From: Drosophila pseudoobscura
Taxonomy: Eukaryota > Arthropoda > Insecta > Diptera > Drosophilidae
Assembly: GCF_009870125.1 (NCBI RefSeq)
Contig: NC_046679.1
Span: 868,001 to 932,000, forward strand
Reading direction: 5' to 3'
DNA length: 64,000 nucleotides
The translations under genes were made by a program, and so were the position numbers. The notes under the pieces are model-generated. The model did not search any database, was not told the origin of the DNA, and worked only from the letters and a program-made list of their open reading frames with translations. Of this stretch, positions 11,695 to 23,860 are shown one piece after another (the stretch's first letter is position 1; each line of letters opens with the position of its first letter).

Positions 11695-14600
11695 TGACAT
11701 GTGCAAATCCGGATGAGGACGAAACGTTTCGTTTGACATCTCGTTGAAACAAATACAATTCTGGTGGGAGGGAAGGCATCATTTCACTTCATGTAGAGTC
11801 AGATCTGAGTCACGGCCGTGCTCGTAAAAGTTCATAAGTTTATTCCCAAAAGGAGGGGATAGACTGAAGACAGGACACAGGACGCAGGACGCAGGACACA
11901 GGAGAAGTGGCTAGGCAGCGTCTGCCGTCGTGGAGTCCTTTTAATAAGCATAAATTCTGTCTGCGGCAAGCCTCTCTTCGCTTCCCTTCTCTTCTCTGAG
12001 TGTTTGCCTAACTGGCCGCGAAAAATTACATTAGCCGCCAACAGAAGTTGCACGTTTTTGTGGGGCAGGCAGAAGCAGATTTGAGGCAGATTATCTGGGC
12101 AGAATCGGGCAGCATTCATTTGAACGGATGCTGGAAGTCCAGATAGGGACTCTTCCAGCGTCGGAGAAGGGTTTGACACGGCTCGGGCCTTTTCCAAATG
12201 GCATTAATGAGCAGACACTGTTTCTACATCATTTTTTCTGCGACCCATGAGACCCCAAACAAAAATGTATAAATTTCGCTGGCACCCGAAGAGCCTGAAG
12301 TTTCCTCGCGGAAACCCTGGTGCCTGTCATATGCCGCTCCATAATATTACGGGCACTTCATCTATGTGGAGGCAGAGCCTACCTTTCGGCTGATTACAAT
12401 GTGGGATAATGGACTCTCGACTTGCACTTGTATTCCCTGCTCGCTAATAAGCCGGATGCCAGATGCAAAGGGTATGAAATATTCAACTCTACGAACATTT
12501 TCCGGGTTTTTGCCACTTTTTGATTGTTGCGACTTTGAGTGCCCCGTTGTCGCTGTTGCAATGACATTAAATTATTCCAAGGTGAATTACCATATTGTCA
12601 GGATAAGGGCCCTCGGTCTAGACCGGCTCCTGAAAGGCCTCCTAGGATGGCCTCCTACGAGTATGCTGTATCGAGGCGACGAGGCACAAGGCACAAGCAA
12701 CAAGGCATTTGCTTGGCAAAATATTCTCAAATATTGCGTATCCCCATCCCTACATCTTTCCTCATCTCGCTGCTGCTGCTGTGCGATGTAGCGCAATTTG
12801 TTCAATATTATCCCTTTAAATTCCTGGTCCTGCACCCTTCCTGGGAAGGCAAATTGCTTGGCTTGGGCTTGGCGGGCTTCCTTATTAAGTCGTGGAGCGG
12901 CAGAAAGATTGTAACCCATACCCATACCCCATACTCTTTATCAATTTTTTTGTCTTTCCTTTCTTCGGATTCGCAGGATGGAGGGATCCTGTTGGCCCAC
13001 ATTCACGCTCGACTTAATTTGATACAAGGACTAAGCAGGGAATGGGATAGCCTGGCTGGGGATGCTTCATTATGGGATCCACTAAATAAATATATAAACT
13101 CTTAATTTTTCTGAGCGCTTCTGTGACACCGCCGAGAACTTTGCCCAAAAGTTGCCTCCAGTGTCCGACTCGAGGATTTTCTTTTTGAAGAAAGGATACA
13201 GCAAACAGAAGTCCAAAAATCGGCATAGATGCTGCCTCCATCCTTCCACCTCCTCCTGTCATTAAAGATTTTCATCTCAGGATCCCAGAAAATTAAACTG
13301 TGATAAAGCTGTCTGTCTTCACGTTGATGGCGACGAGCACCGCACTTGAAATGACATTTTCTAGGTTTACGAAAATGTGTCGCTAACGGAAGGAAGTCTT
13401 TTCCCTTCCTGCTTCTTTCTTGGCCAAACAAATTTTACTTATTTTCCTTAGCCTCTTGGAGGAGAGTCGAGAGCCCGTGGGGCATTCCTCAGGACAGGGG
13501 CAGGGGCAGGGACAGGCAGAGCCAAGCCGCGGACAAAGACAAAGTTTTATTGCTGGCCAATTGGATCCCCCATTCCACCAACCCAAGTGCTGTAACTGTC
13601 GCTGTCGCCGTCGCCATTGTGGTTACAAGTTGTATTTTTATTGAAAAGCTGATTTTTATGGCGCACAAAATTTTTATGTGCAGTCGCCGAAACTACTGCC
13701 GTGTTCCTCCACTCTACTCCACTCTACTCCACTCAGGGTACGTGTTGGCTGTGGGCTGTGGAGTCCTTTGCCTGGTTACGCAGCAGTGGCTTTCGATTAG
13801 GGGCCTTTGTGGAAATGCAAAGAGTCTTTAAGCAAATTAAGTTTGCTGCTTCAGGCAGTCAGATTAGATTGGAACAGCTCCAACTACTCAGAGTCTCTGA
13901 TTTCGTCCCAGGAGTGGGAGGCAGTTGCAGGAGATGTGATTACCTCTAAGCACGATTCTCTTTACGAAATTACAGACACCGCAATCCCAGCTCCCACTCA
14001 AACCACTCAACCCAATCCCCATCCCATCGCAGCCCTTTCTGCCTTGTTCTGCACACAATCTGAATTCGAATCAAAGTTTTTTGGAACAACAAACCATTTG
14101 CTGGCGATGTTTTACATACTGTTCGCCACCTCTGTGTCCCTCTCCTCCTTGGGGCTCACATTGTTTCGCATTCGGAAACTTTGCACTTCAATTTGTGGAA
14201 CATGCATGCAAATAACGAGCGGCAGTCTGGAGAGGAACGGCCCTCCCCCCAGGATCAGGCTAGGGGTTGCCCCCACGCCCTACACTGCAGATAGCAAAGG
14301 GCAGGCAGGTGTGCCTCGTTCGAGATTCGAGGTAGTCACAGTTGCAGACCTCTGTGGAAGAAGCCAATTCCCATTGATTTGGCGGCCTGGCACATGGGTC
14401 TGCTTTGCAGACGGTGCGGAGGGGCGATGGTTGATTAGATTCTTAGCTGGCGGGGCCCCTGATAAATGGCGGCTGTTTAAAATGTGTGTGTGTGCGTCTG
14501 GCAGTTGTATGATTTAAGAGTTCAAAGTTCAAGTGGTCCCTGGTGTGGTCTGGTATGGCCTGATCTGGGAGAGCAACAAGTGGGACTGTTTCAAAGGCTA

Positions 14601-16185
14601 AGAGAGTCTGCAGGATGGACTGGACGGGGACACATGATTAACATAGATTCAGGAATTGTTTCAGCACAAGGACAAGGGCAGGAACGGGGACTGTGATCCA
14701 ACTAAGTAATGCCTTTCAATTTGGGAGTCTGCAAAATGTACTACCACTAAGAGACGGTACCTTCATATTTCAACGGAACGGATCCCCGGGCACACATGCG
14801 AGCAAAAAGTTTTCCCCATCCTCCCACCCTCCCCTTCTCCATTTCTTAGTTGATTTGCTGCTCTTTTTCTCTGTTTCTGCTTCTGTTTCTTTTGCTTTTT
14901 GTATTTGCTTTTGCTTTTACGAGGCAGCTGTCTAATGTAGCCGAAGAAAAAACAAAGAAAGGAACTCTGTGTTTCATGGAGATTTAACTTTCCCCTAATG
15001 AAGCAGCACCAGGAGCAGCAGCAACAAAAAACTCAGCAAACGAGAGGCAGGTCCCCATCATCGGCATCGTCATCGTCATCGTCATCTCCATCCCCATTCC
15101 CATCCCCAACGTCTCCTTCTCCTTGAGAGTCGCATATTTTAATAAAGTTTTGGCTTTATGAAACTTATGTTTGCATTTTGTTCTCCATAAATTAGAGGCA
15201 GGTGGTGCGCCCCTCCGCAGCCTCGAGTGACACCTGAGACCAATGAAATTTTATTACTTGACCCGGGGACTTGACTCCTCTAAGCCGTGCAGCGGAAAGT
15301 GTGCAAAGCATTTCACAAAAAAGGAGCCAAAGAGCACCTACTTTAATTGGGGGAAATGCGGTTGGCTGAGTGGAAATTAAAATATGACCATATGCGGAAA
15401 CAAAGGGCCGGTCCGGTGCCAGGGCCAGTGCAAATCCAATTTTGAAGCCGCCCTTCGCTTCGCTAATTGCCGGGAAATACTCATGCATAAACTGCTGGCC
15501 CTACCGCAGAAATGCGGATTGGAGGATGGGAGCCGTGCATGCACCGAACTATGCACACATATATATATTAGAATATATATTTTAAAGGGCGCCGTGGCGA
15601 GCCTCACGGTGGGTGCCAATAAGTTTCGGCCACTGCCGGCTTCTACTACACGCAACAGCAATTTGGCCTCGGGGGAGGCAGGGATGGGACGGATGGACGC
15701 CCTGAATTGATTACATGACCCCGGTTAAGTGAATTTCACTGTGCAGCGCGGTTTTCCCAATTTATCCATCACTTTAACAATGACAGGGTCCTGCCAACAG
15801 CCACCCAACCACCCAACCACCCAACGAACCATCAGGCATCAGGCATCAGCCGACGGCCAACTGCCAACAGGCAACAGCCAAATGACATGCACTTAAAAAC
15901 AGCGGGACGCGCAACAAGATACGTTTCGTATGGAAAATGAAAATGGAAATTTTTTTAAACAGAGCCCACAGGCCGCTGCCGCGCCGGACAGTCGTTGTGG
16001 TCATCAATCAAAAAACGGAGTGCCATACTGCCACTCCGAGGCAGGGCTTGTATTTAGCCAAATATACATTTTCGCCCGCATTATAGTCTGTTGACAAACA
16101 AATTATCATTTGGGGGCCGCAGGGTGGGTGCCGGAGCCGGAGTCGGAGCCGGGCTTAGCGTTGATTAAATAGGGTCATCAGCAGG

Positions 16186-16233
16186 GCACTGGCACTGGCA
16201 CTGGCACTGGCACTGGTGTGGCAATGGCACTGG
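16186..16233. repeat. (TGGCAC)n microsatellite
   Basis: Hexamer TGGCAC repeated about five times perfectly and then in degenerate form. It lies about 1 kb upstream of the inferred TkR99D start site. Confidence 0.85.
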
Positions 16234-17146
16234 TAACGAGCGAGACTTGCAGATAGTTAATGATGCCCAGCTGGTCGGGATATTGCAGGATCCCCCTTGC
16301 TCCCCTCTCTTCTCGTAAGCTGGCCATAACGATTATGAATGTCGCCTCCGAAGGATACTGGCCCGGCCACTAGGTGTGGCCAAGTGCACGTCGGACCCCG
16401 ACAGAGACCCTGAATGATTGATTGGACATTGATGCATTCTGTTTTTTCGGAGAGACGCCGTGGAATGCCATTCCGGGCAGCACATTAACCCATCAAAGTC
16501 GGCAAATTCGATCCGGCAGCAACTATTTTTGATGTGTTGCTTACTTAACGCATATTTCCGATCCCGATCCGGATCCGCATCCCAGCCAGCATCCAGCCGT
16601 CCAGCCGTCCAGCCAGCTGGTGTCTGGTGTGAAAGAGTGAAGTCGTTCGGTTAAGAGCAACAAACATAGCCATTTCGGGGGCTGCACGTGCCGCACCAGT
16701 GCCTCAATCGTCTCCGTGAAGATTGTTTACGAATGGCCGTATGAAAACAGAGAGAAAGATAAAGAAGGAGAGAGTGGACGAAGCGGAGGCCCAAAGAGGG
16801 CAGAGCGCAGGCGTTGAACCGGCTGGCTGGCTCTTAAGCAGCTCGGCAACACTGGCCGAGGCGCCTAGGCGGTTACATTTCGGATTTGGGCAACGGTTTT
16901 AACGGATTCCAAATGCAAATTTGCATGAAAATTCGGAGAATTTCACATGCAAGCTCTGACAAAGGAAAACCCTTTTAATCAGACCCTTTTTGCTTTCTCC
17001 GACATGCAACAAGCGGCATCAGCATCAGCACCAGCCCTTGGGGACTCTGGTGGGTGGCGGTGGCATGCCCCCCTCACTCTTCCACCAGTGGCTGTCTCAC
17101 TGATACTAGCTGACACAGCCTCAGCGTTGAGCACTCCGTGCGGCAG

Positions 17147-17180
17147 TCAGTTCAACGGCAGACTCGCGCGCGAACAGTTC
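17147..17180 (+). promoter_or_regulatory. TATA-less core promoter: Inr + DPE (inferred TkR99D start)
   Basis: TCAGTT at 17147-17152 is an exact initiator (TCAKTY). Taking its A (17149) as +1, AGTTC occupies exactly +28 to +32 (17176-17180), a perfect downstream promoter element (RGWYV). No TATA box is apparent around -30. GA-rich DNA upstream (16744-16775) resembles GAGA-factor territory. The promoter is on the plus strand. The nearest plus-strand gene is TkR99D, whose coding start is 6.7 kb downstream and is preceded by a splice acceptor, so this is most simply its 5' end. The exact spacing is seen in the sequence; assignment to TkR99D is inference. Confidence 0.6.
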
Positions 17181-17398
17181 GAAAAGACGACGACGTCCGC
17201 TTCGCCTCGTTTTGCTTCGCGTTGTGTGGCAGTGTGGCAGGTCGAAAATGAAATGAAAATGTTGCGAAAATGCTGAGAAAATGCCGGCGGCATAGCCTGA
17301 TCCGTATCGTAATTGAATTCGTGGCAGTGGATTTAAAATAAAATTGAATTTTGTGAAACACAAATAACCACGCAGCATCGGTATTGGCATCGGCATCG

Positions 17399-17421
17399 GC
17401 AGCAGCAGCAGCAGCAGCAGC
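17399..17421. repeat. (CAG)n trinucleotide repeat
   Basis: Seven consecutive CAG/AGC units about 250 bp downstream of the Inr, probably in the TkR99D 5' untranslated region if the promoter assignment is right. Confidence 0.8.
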
Positions 17422-20400
17422 GGCAACGGCATCGAATAGCAAAAACAATAAACTAGTCGTTAAACGTGAATATACAAATTGGTGTTTTGTTTAAAACTAA
17501 TAGACATAAACAATAAGCACCGAATCGCAGATCTGCAGACCTGCAGATCCCCCGAAAAAGAGGGAATTTATTTTTAAATACAATTCCATTGTTTCCAGTG
17601 GGAGATATTGCTCATACGCCTCATTGGCATAGTCAAAGCAGAGACCAGAAGCTGTCGTTGTTCCCCTGGTAAGCTTTTCCCACCACTCATAATTGAATAT
17701 TTTGCCAGCACATTTGCTCAGCACTCTACAGACCATGTTTATAGTTTTTCCCACATCCCACATCCCACAGCCCACAGCCAGAAGCCAGTAAAAATTGGCA
17801 GTAACCGGCAGCCAGCGGCAAGCGGCTGAGCGGCAGAGCGGCGGCGGCTAAAAGTTTCTCGACATTTTTGCTTGGCAAATAATTAATTAAATGCTAACTA
17901 TTACCTGAAACTGCCAACTACTAACTGCTGACAACTTTGTGTGGCGGCTGCTGGAGCCCCGTGCTCAACTTAATTATATTCCTGGCCTAATCAAGCGATT
18001 AAACCAAATTTTGAGGGCCTATTGGCAGGATTGTTTCAAGGGGTTCCACTCCAGGCGGCGATTGAAGCATCGTCGGGTTTCAGGATGCCATTCAAGCGAG
18101 AAATAGTTGCGCCAATAACCAGCAATTAATACGCTCAACTGCGTTTGCCTTTGGCCCACTTTAAGGGTCTATCTGCTGTCTGATCTCCTCGAATGGGGAT
18201 CCTTTGGTTCCCCCTGCCGGATTGCTGCTAATTAATTTGCTCGGATTCCAATCAGTGCTCTTTTGGTGCATAATTGTGCGAGTAATTTAAGCGATTTTCC
18301 CCATCGAGATGCCGCCAGAGCGATAATAATTTTAATTAATAATTTACTCACATCTCTTGCCCCAGTCGGTGCACATCACATCAAGCTGGACTCTGAGGAA
18401 GGCCAAAGGTTCCCTTAATAGTTTTTACGCGTCACGAATCCCATAACTCGATCAGAGACGACTCTGCCCCAACTTGAGCTGCGTATAAATATTTAATGTC
18501 AACTATTATTAGACGGCAGCAGAGCATTATCTTTCGGGTTGCGGGCAGGGGCTCTGTGAGTGGAGTGCTTTGATGGATAAATGGTTCTAAATGGACGCAT
18601 CCGCAGCTCGGATTCGGGCCGGAGGCTGGGAGTCGCACGAGCCGCTCCAAATGGTCAGCTGAGCAAACTGAAACTGAAATCCTTTCAGCGCGAATCGTCC
18701 TCCCCCTCCATTCGCATTAGTGCGTATAAGCTGGAGGGGAGCATCCAAAGGCCATTAGTTGGGACTGAGCCTGGAGCTTCGTAGTTGGCCCAAAACCAAA
18801 CCAAAAACTGTCCTTAAAGGTTCAGACAGGCGTGAACGAACTTGGATCTTTAAACGAATCGAATCGAGACGAAACGAAACGAATGTGAATGCGAATAAGT
18901 AAGAAGTAAGAAGTGAATGCCGTGAGTGCTGGTCCTGTCCTGCCACTGGCCTGTCCTCTTCACTGTGCTGTCATGCATCAAAACATTTAATTAAATTGAA
19001 ACCGATGCGGCATCCGTACCAAGTCAAGGATGGGCGGTCCTGGTGGGTGTGGGGTGCACGAAGGAGTCTCCAGCTGGACATCAAGCTTACTTCCCTACGA
19101 GTATCGCATCTCCGCCCGGTATGAATTTAAATGAAGGCCATCCTAAACAACTCTGTGAATCATGTGCATATTTTAGCGGCTGGCCCTCACTTTACTGCGG
19201 AGTCTCTCTCTCTCTTCTGTAACTTCAGCAGCCCATGCACTGTCCACTATCCACTGTCCACTTCAATGGAAAGAGTCAGGGTGCGGATCGGGAAAGGGAG
19301 TTTCTCTGGAGGTCTTCCCATTAAAGAGCTCGGGGCCGGTGCCGGTGCCGGTGCCGATTCCAGTGCCCGTGCCGCTGCCTGTCTGTTGTCGTCTGTCTCC
19401 GCTTTGTTCCTCAATTTACACATAATTGCAATAAATTGACTGAAGTGGGTGTCGGCGGAGGGGCGGGGCGAAGGGCGAACATTATTGTGGTCTGTAGTCT
19501 GATGCTCCCTCCCCCCTTCGTGGAGCAAGTGTGAAAGTGCAAGCGGCGATTTGCCTCGTCTGGCGTGTTGTTCGAGTCAATTTCGGTTTTGTATGCACGG
19601 CACACAAGTACCGTAATACCGGAGGGGAGCGGGTGCCTCTCCTGCCCGACCTCTGATAAGATAAGACATTGGAATAGCTTTGAAATGTTTCTTCGTTTCG
19701 GTTTTTGTGTGTATTTCTCACTCCCCCAGACCCCACTCACCTGGTAGCTTATGTTTATGCCCGGTGCTGGTAATTGGTAATGGTAATACCTAGAATGGCA
19801 ATTGGCAATGGTACAACAGGTCGTATGAGTGCTGCGAACTATTCCTCCTCCCGTGCTGGTGCGGCTTTTGTGGCTTCGTTATGTGCTGGGGGATCCCATA
19901 ATGCTTACGATATGAGCACAACTGGTCTCTGGTCTGGTCAATTTATGCAGAGGATGCCCGTGTTCACTCTCCTGCTCTTCCTTTCGTTGCTTGTGTCTTA
20001 AAGATACTCGGACTTAAAGCGAAATACTGCACGATACAAGGAAGCCACGTAGATAACAAAGGGACTTCGAGTCGGCCTCACGTTTCACGGCATCCGGCAG
20101 CTGATGAGCAGAAAAGCCTAATTGCCACAAAGAAGCACAAACGAGTGACCTTTGGAGTGCTGCTCCAGCCATACTTTTCAGGCACTTAACATTCCCCGTT
20201 CGAAGATTCAGATTCAATTTCAAATATTTCTACTGCAAACACGCAAACAATTGGCAGCGGAAAACGCTTCAGCAATTAAATTTGCAGAAACAGAAACAGA
20301 AGCAGCCAGCATCTTGTCCTGCCCCAACAGTGGGGCACACAATGTACGAGTATTTGCCCACGGCTCTTCATGGAAATCTCTATGTTTGTGTCTTTGTGTG

Positions 20401-20680
20401 GGTACTTTTATCACCCATCCCATGCCGATTTATTTATATATTAGATGTGTTTTTTTAATTTGTGTGAATGTTGTTGTTCTTGGGTTTGGTTGTTTTTGGA
20501 TTTTGTTTTTAAAGGTGCGAAAGAAGAAATAAACTCGTAAATGAATTGCTTGCTAGGAGCGAGGCATGGGAGCACCGGCAGTATGAGGCACGGGGCATGG
20601 GGAGCATGGAGCTCATTAAACAATCATTTTGATGAATTCTGCTCCCACTGTTCGCTGCTGTAGAATCTGGCTCTGGATGA

Positions 20681-20744
20681 GCTGGAGGCTGGGGGCTGCA
20701 GGCTGGAGGCTGGGGGCTAGAGGCTGGAGGCTGGAGGATGGGGG
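20681..20744. repeat. GGCTGGAGGCTGGG minisatellite
   Basis: Imperfect tandem copies of GGCTGGAGGCTGGGG over about 64 bp. G-rich runs on the plus strand could form G-quadruplex structure. No coding signal. Confidence 0.75.
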
Positions 20745-23717
20745 CGAATTTCGCCAATTTGCAGCCCCATAGACTCGTACTTTAAGCTCATTTTATTTCG
20801 TAATTGTTGTTCCGTATGTGGTTCCGTGAGTGGGTGCTTGTGGGGGGGAATTAAAAACGCTCGTTTAAGCCCGCTGAAAGGCGTTGGTAATTACGATTCA
20901 AGTTCGCTTCCATGTGGTTGGGGGTTGGGGCCAGTCTCAGACACAGAACCAACCAATGCGCCGGGTAATGCTGCTTATGGCGTTCCGTTTTATTGTGAGC
21001 TCTCCAGCTGTAGCTCTAGTCCCGGCCAAGTCGAAGGAGGCAGGGCCTTGTTCGGGTTTTTGTTTTATAATAAATTGTTTTAGAAATTCACTGCCTCGGC
21101 CTCGGCCTTGTCCTGGCTGGCAGGAAGTGAAAGTGTACTACATATACGCTATACGCTATATACTGTTTGTTGTATGCTGGCCGAAAGTAGACCGCCGAGT
21201 CGCCGTGGCAGGGGTAGCAGGTCCTAGGACAGCTCTTATTGACATACATATGTTGCGGCACATACTTACGCGTCCATGGAGACGCGCTATGGTTGCTGCT
21301 GCCACACCCTAAGACCAAGACCAAGGCTTGGCCGGGCCCCCCACCCCGCCCTGTACTTGACTTGTCAAAGACACACAATAAAGAGGGAGAGAGAGAGGGG
21401 GAGAAGCTTTTATTCTCGGTCGTAATGAATGCCGAATGTGCTTTCCCTGCTCCTGGCTCAAATAAATATCTGCAGCGTTTTCCGAAGAACTAAAAGGTCG
21501 CGTAGGCCTAAGCCAAGTATCTCGTACTGTTCCAGCGTTATCAATATTTTTAGACTCTGATGCCCCTCGTCATTTCCCCTGTCACGGCAAGCTGGTCCGC
21601 GATTCAGGAGTACCCTCCTGGGGATATTTCCAGTGAAAGCCGATGTGTTGTAGCAGACACTCGGCGGCTCCTCAACTATTTTAACCGCGTGCGAGCTGTG
21701 AGATAAAGATTTCGAAAAAGAGAAAGAGAAAGAAATAGCAAAACAGTCCGAGGAGAAGCTGACAAAGAGCCAGACAAATTCATTTAAACTTTACAGCTCC
21801 CACAGCCACGGTCGTGGCACAACACAACGTGGCGTATACGTACTCCGGCTAGAGTGGAGTCCAGGCCCTGCCCAGAGCCCAGCCAGTGGCCTACTGTATC
21901 AGCACTTTTCAACGCTTTGTATCATGGAACGTGACAGTTTGGCCATTTTTCAAGTTCACTGAAATTCTAGGCACAAAAAATGCGAGTGTAATTTTTTGTG
22001 ATTATTGAAAGAAAACGCAATTTGAACGGCCATCAGTCACAAAGGACCCGCCCAGTCCAGCCCAGAGCGTCCGCTGCCAGGCTGCCGGGCATTTCGCTAT
22101 TTTGGCAAATATTTGCGCACATTGTACGGCTTACCCTTCCCCTACCCTGCTAGGCTTTGGGGGCTGGAGCTGGCGCTGGCGCTGGCGATGGTACTGGAAC
22201 TGGGGGTCGTGGTCGCCCCATGTCCCACTCGGAGACTGCCGGAGCGATCTGCCAATTATAGCGGACATTCCTTTTGAAGATTGTTTACATTTCATTAAGA
22301 GTGCATCGTCGTTGCACCAGCCCCTAGGATGGCCACAGCCCCTTCCCCTACCACTGCTCACTCCCTGGGAGAATTATTATTAATTTGTTTGTGGCATATG
22401 CTTTGTGTATTTAGTAATCATTTTCAGAGTAGACATATTGCCGGCAATTGATTTCTGGCCCGCCGTGCCGCGCCACGGACTTGGTGTTTGTTTAATAGCT
22501 GTCGATGCTGCCTCTTCTGCTCTTCTGCTCTTCTGCTGTTCTTCTATTCCGCTCTTGGGCGTTGCAGCTGCAGGCTTTGTGGCTCGTACTCGTAGGTGTT
22601 GATTTTGAGTATTGACTGGACGCATGATGGACGGCTCTTTCCGTGTTTCCTTTGTTCTTTTGCTCTGGCAGTAAGTAGTTGCACATTCTGTGCGGTGCTA
22701 TTCCAAACATAATGAAAATGCCTCAAAAATGAGTACAACTCAGGGCCCAGGGCTTCGTTGAACTTCAAGGGGCCCTCGGACTGCACTGCTCTTGCAATTA
22801 CGAGTGTCTTGACCTGGCAGAGACATTCCTCTGTCATAATTGAAGGACAACCAGGCGAGTACTCAGGACAGACCACACACTTGTAAACGAAACTTTTTTT
22901 GCAGCTTTTGGACAGTATTTTGTAACAAAAATATAAGTGGCTTCAAAATAAGTTCTAGAGAAACGTGCTTTTCTATTAAAAAAGTTGGGGAGAGTGTGGA
23001 GTATGCAGAGTAAATTGAATTAAATCATTGAATAACCGAGCCAGATCTGTGGGGTTCCAGAGAAAGGATCCTTTTAAAAATGTGAAAGGTGAACGTACCT
23101 TGAAAAAAATACTTGTAGATGGAATTTAATCTGGCTCTGGGGATGCATTAGCTTCAGGAATGAATTACATTTATTGCCCCTCTGTTTGTTCAATACTGCG
23201 GCGACAATCCTCATCGCGAAACCGAATATCTGTCGGAACAAGCTCCCATTCAATCAATAAAAACTCTCACCCGGAGCATGTCTAAGCCCCGAAAACGGCC
23301 TGTACTTTTAATAGTGGCCTCATCAACAGCTAAACATTTTGTGGTACTTTTTCCGCTTTGAGGAGAGTCGTTCCTAAGCCAGACAATTCAAAGAACTAGC
23401 AAACAAACCGCAAGAAACTTCTCTGGAAGGTCATGGGACAGGCCGCAAATGAGACAAGGAGGAGGATGAGGCCAGGGCAGGGCAGGGGTGAGGGGCTTGG
23501 AAGTCAGGTCCACAAAGGAAAAGAATCGAAATCGATATTGAAAGCCTACGAGCACGTAGAGGGAGCCGAGCCTCGAAAAACTTTTGAATCAAATGAGTAT
23601 CAAAAGATTACTTTCAAGCAACAAAGAAACAACAGAGGAAACAAAACAAATAGATTTTAAAATAAAATAAAATAAAAGAAAACATTTAAGAAATTAAGTG
23701 AAATTAAGTCTTGTGTC

Positions 23718-23724
23718 CTTTCAG
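23718..23724 (+). promoter_or_regulatory. Splice acceptor of the TkR99D first coding exon
   Basis: The motif CTTTCAG preceded by a T-rich tract is a good 3' splice site. It lies 136 nt upstream of the TkR99D ATG, so the first coding exon would run 23725-24042 with 136 nt of 5' UTR. This supports transcription starting far upstream. Confidence 0.5.
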
Positions 23725-23860
23725 GTTCCGAAGCTGGTAAATGGAAAACAAATAGGAGAACCGAAAAAGGGACACGCAACATTAGCTAAGCACACACATC
23801 ACACAGGACACGGGACACGGGACACAGGATACAGGATACAAAGAACAATACGTCCGGAGA

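Larger units (their letters stand above)
3579..17146. other. Large non-coding interval between the LRR gene and TkR99D
   Basis: About 13.5 kb lies between the divergent LRR gene (minus) and the inferred TkR99D start site (plus). I see no reading frame with recognisable protein homology, no tRNA-like gene and no transposon ends. It holds short tandem repeats (listed separately), AT-rich blocks typical of fly regulatory DNA, and two NRF1/Ewg-type palindromes. Non-coding 5' exons of the minus-strand LRR gene may start here, because its first coding exon has a splice acceptor directly before the ATG. Enhancers for two neurally expressed neighbours are the likeliest content, but none can be named from sequence alone. 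Confidence 0.7.
17181..23717 (+). other. Presumed TkR99D 5' UTR exon(s) and long first intron(s)
   Basis: About 6.5 kb without recognisable coding sequence separates the Inr/DPE promoter from the acceptor at 23718-23724. The first few hundred bases (CAG repeat at 17399-17421 included) could be untranslated exon. A good donor GTAAGC occurs near 17669, but the exact exon end cannot be decided. The rest looks intronic, with small tandem repeats and no transposon ends. Confidence 0.4.

Noticed and set aside
11531..11782. Thr-Ala-Pro-Ser repeat protein on the minus strand
   Set aside because: It is entirely produced by the 12-bp minisatellite, with no start context, splice sites or homolog.
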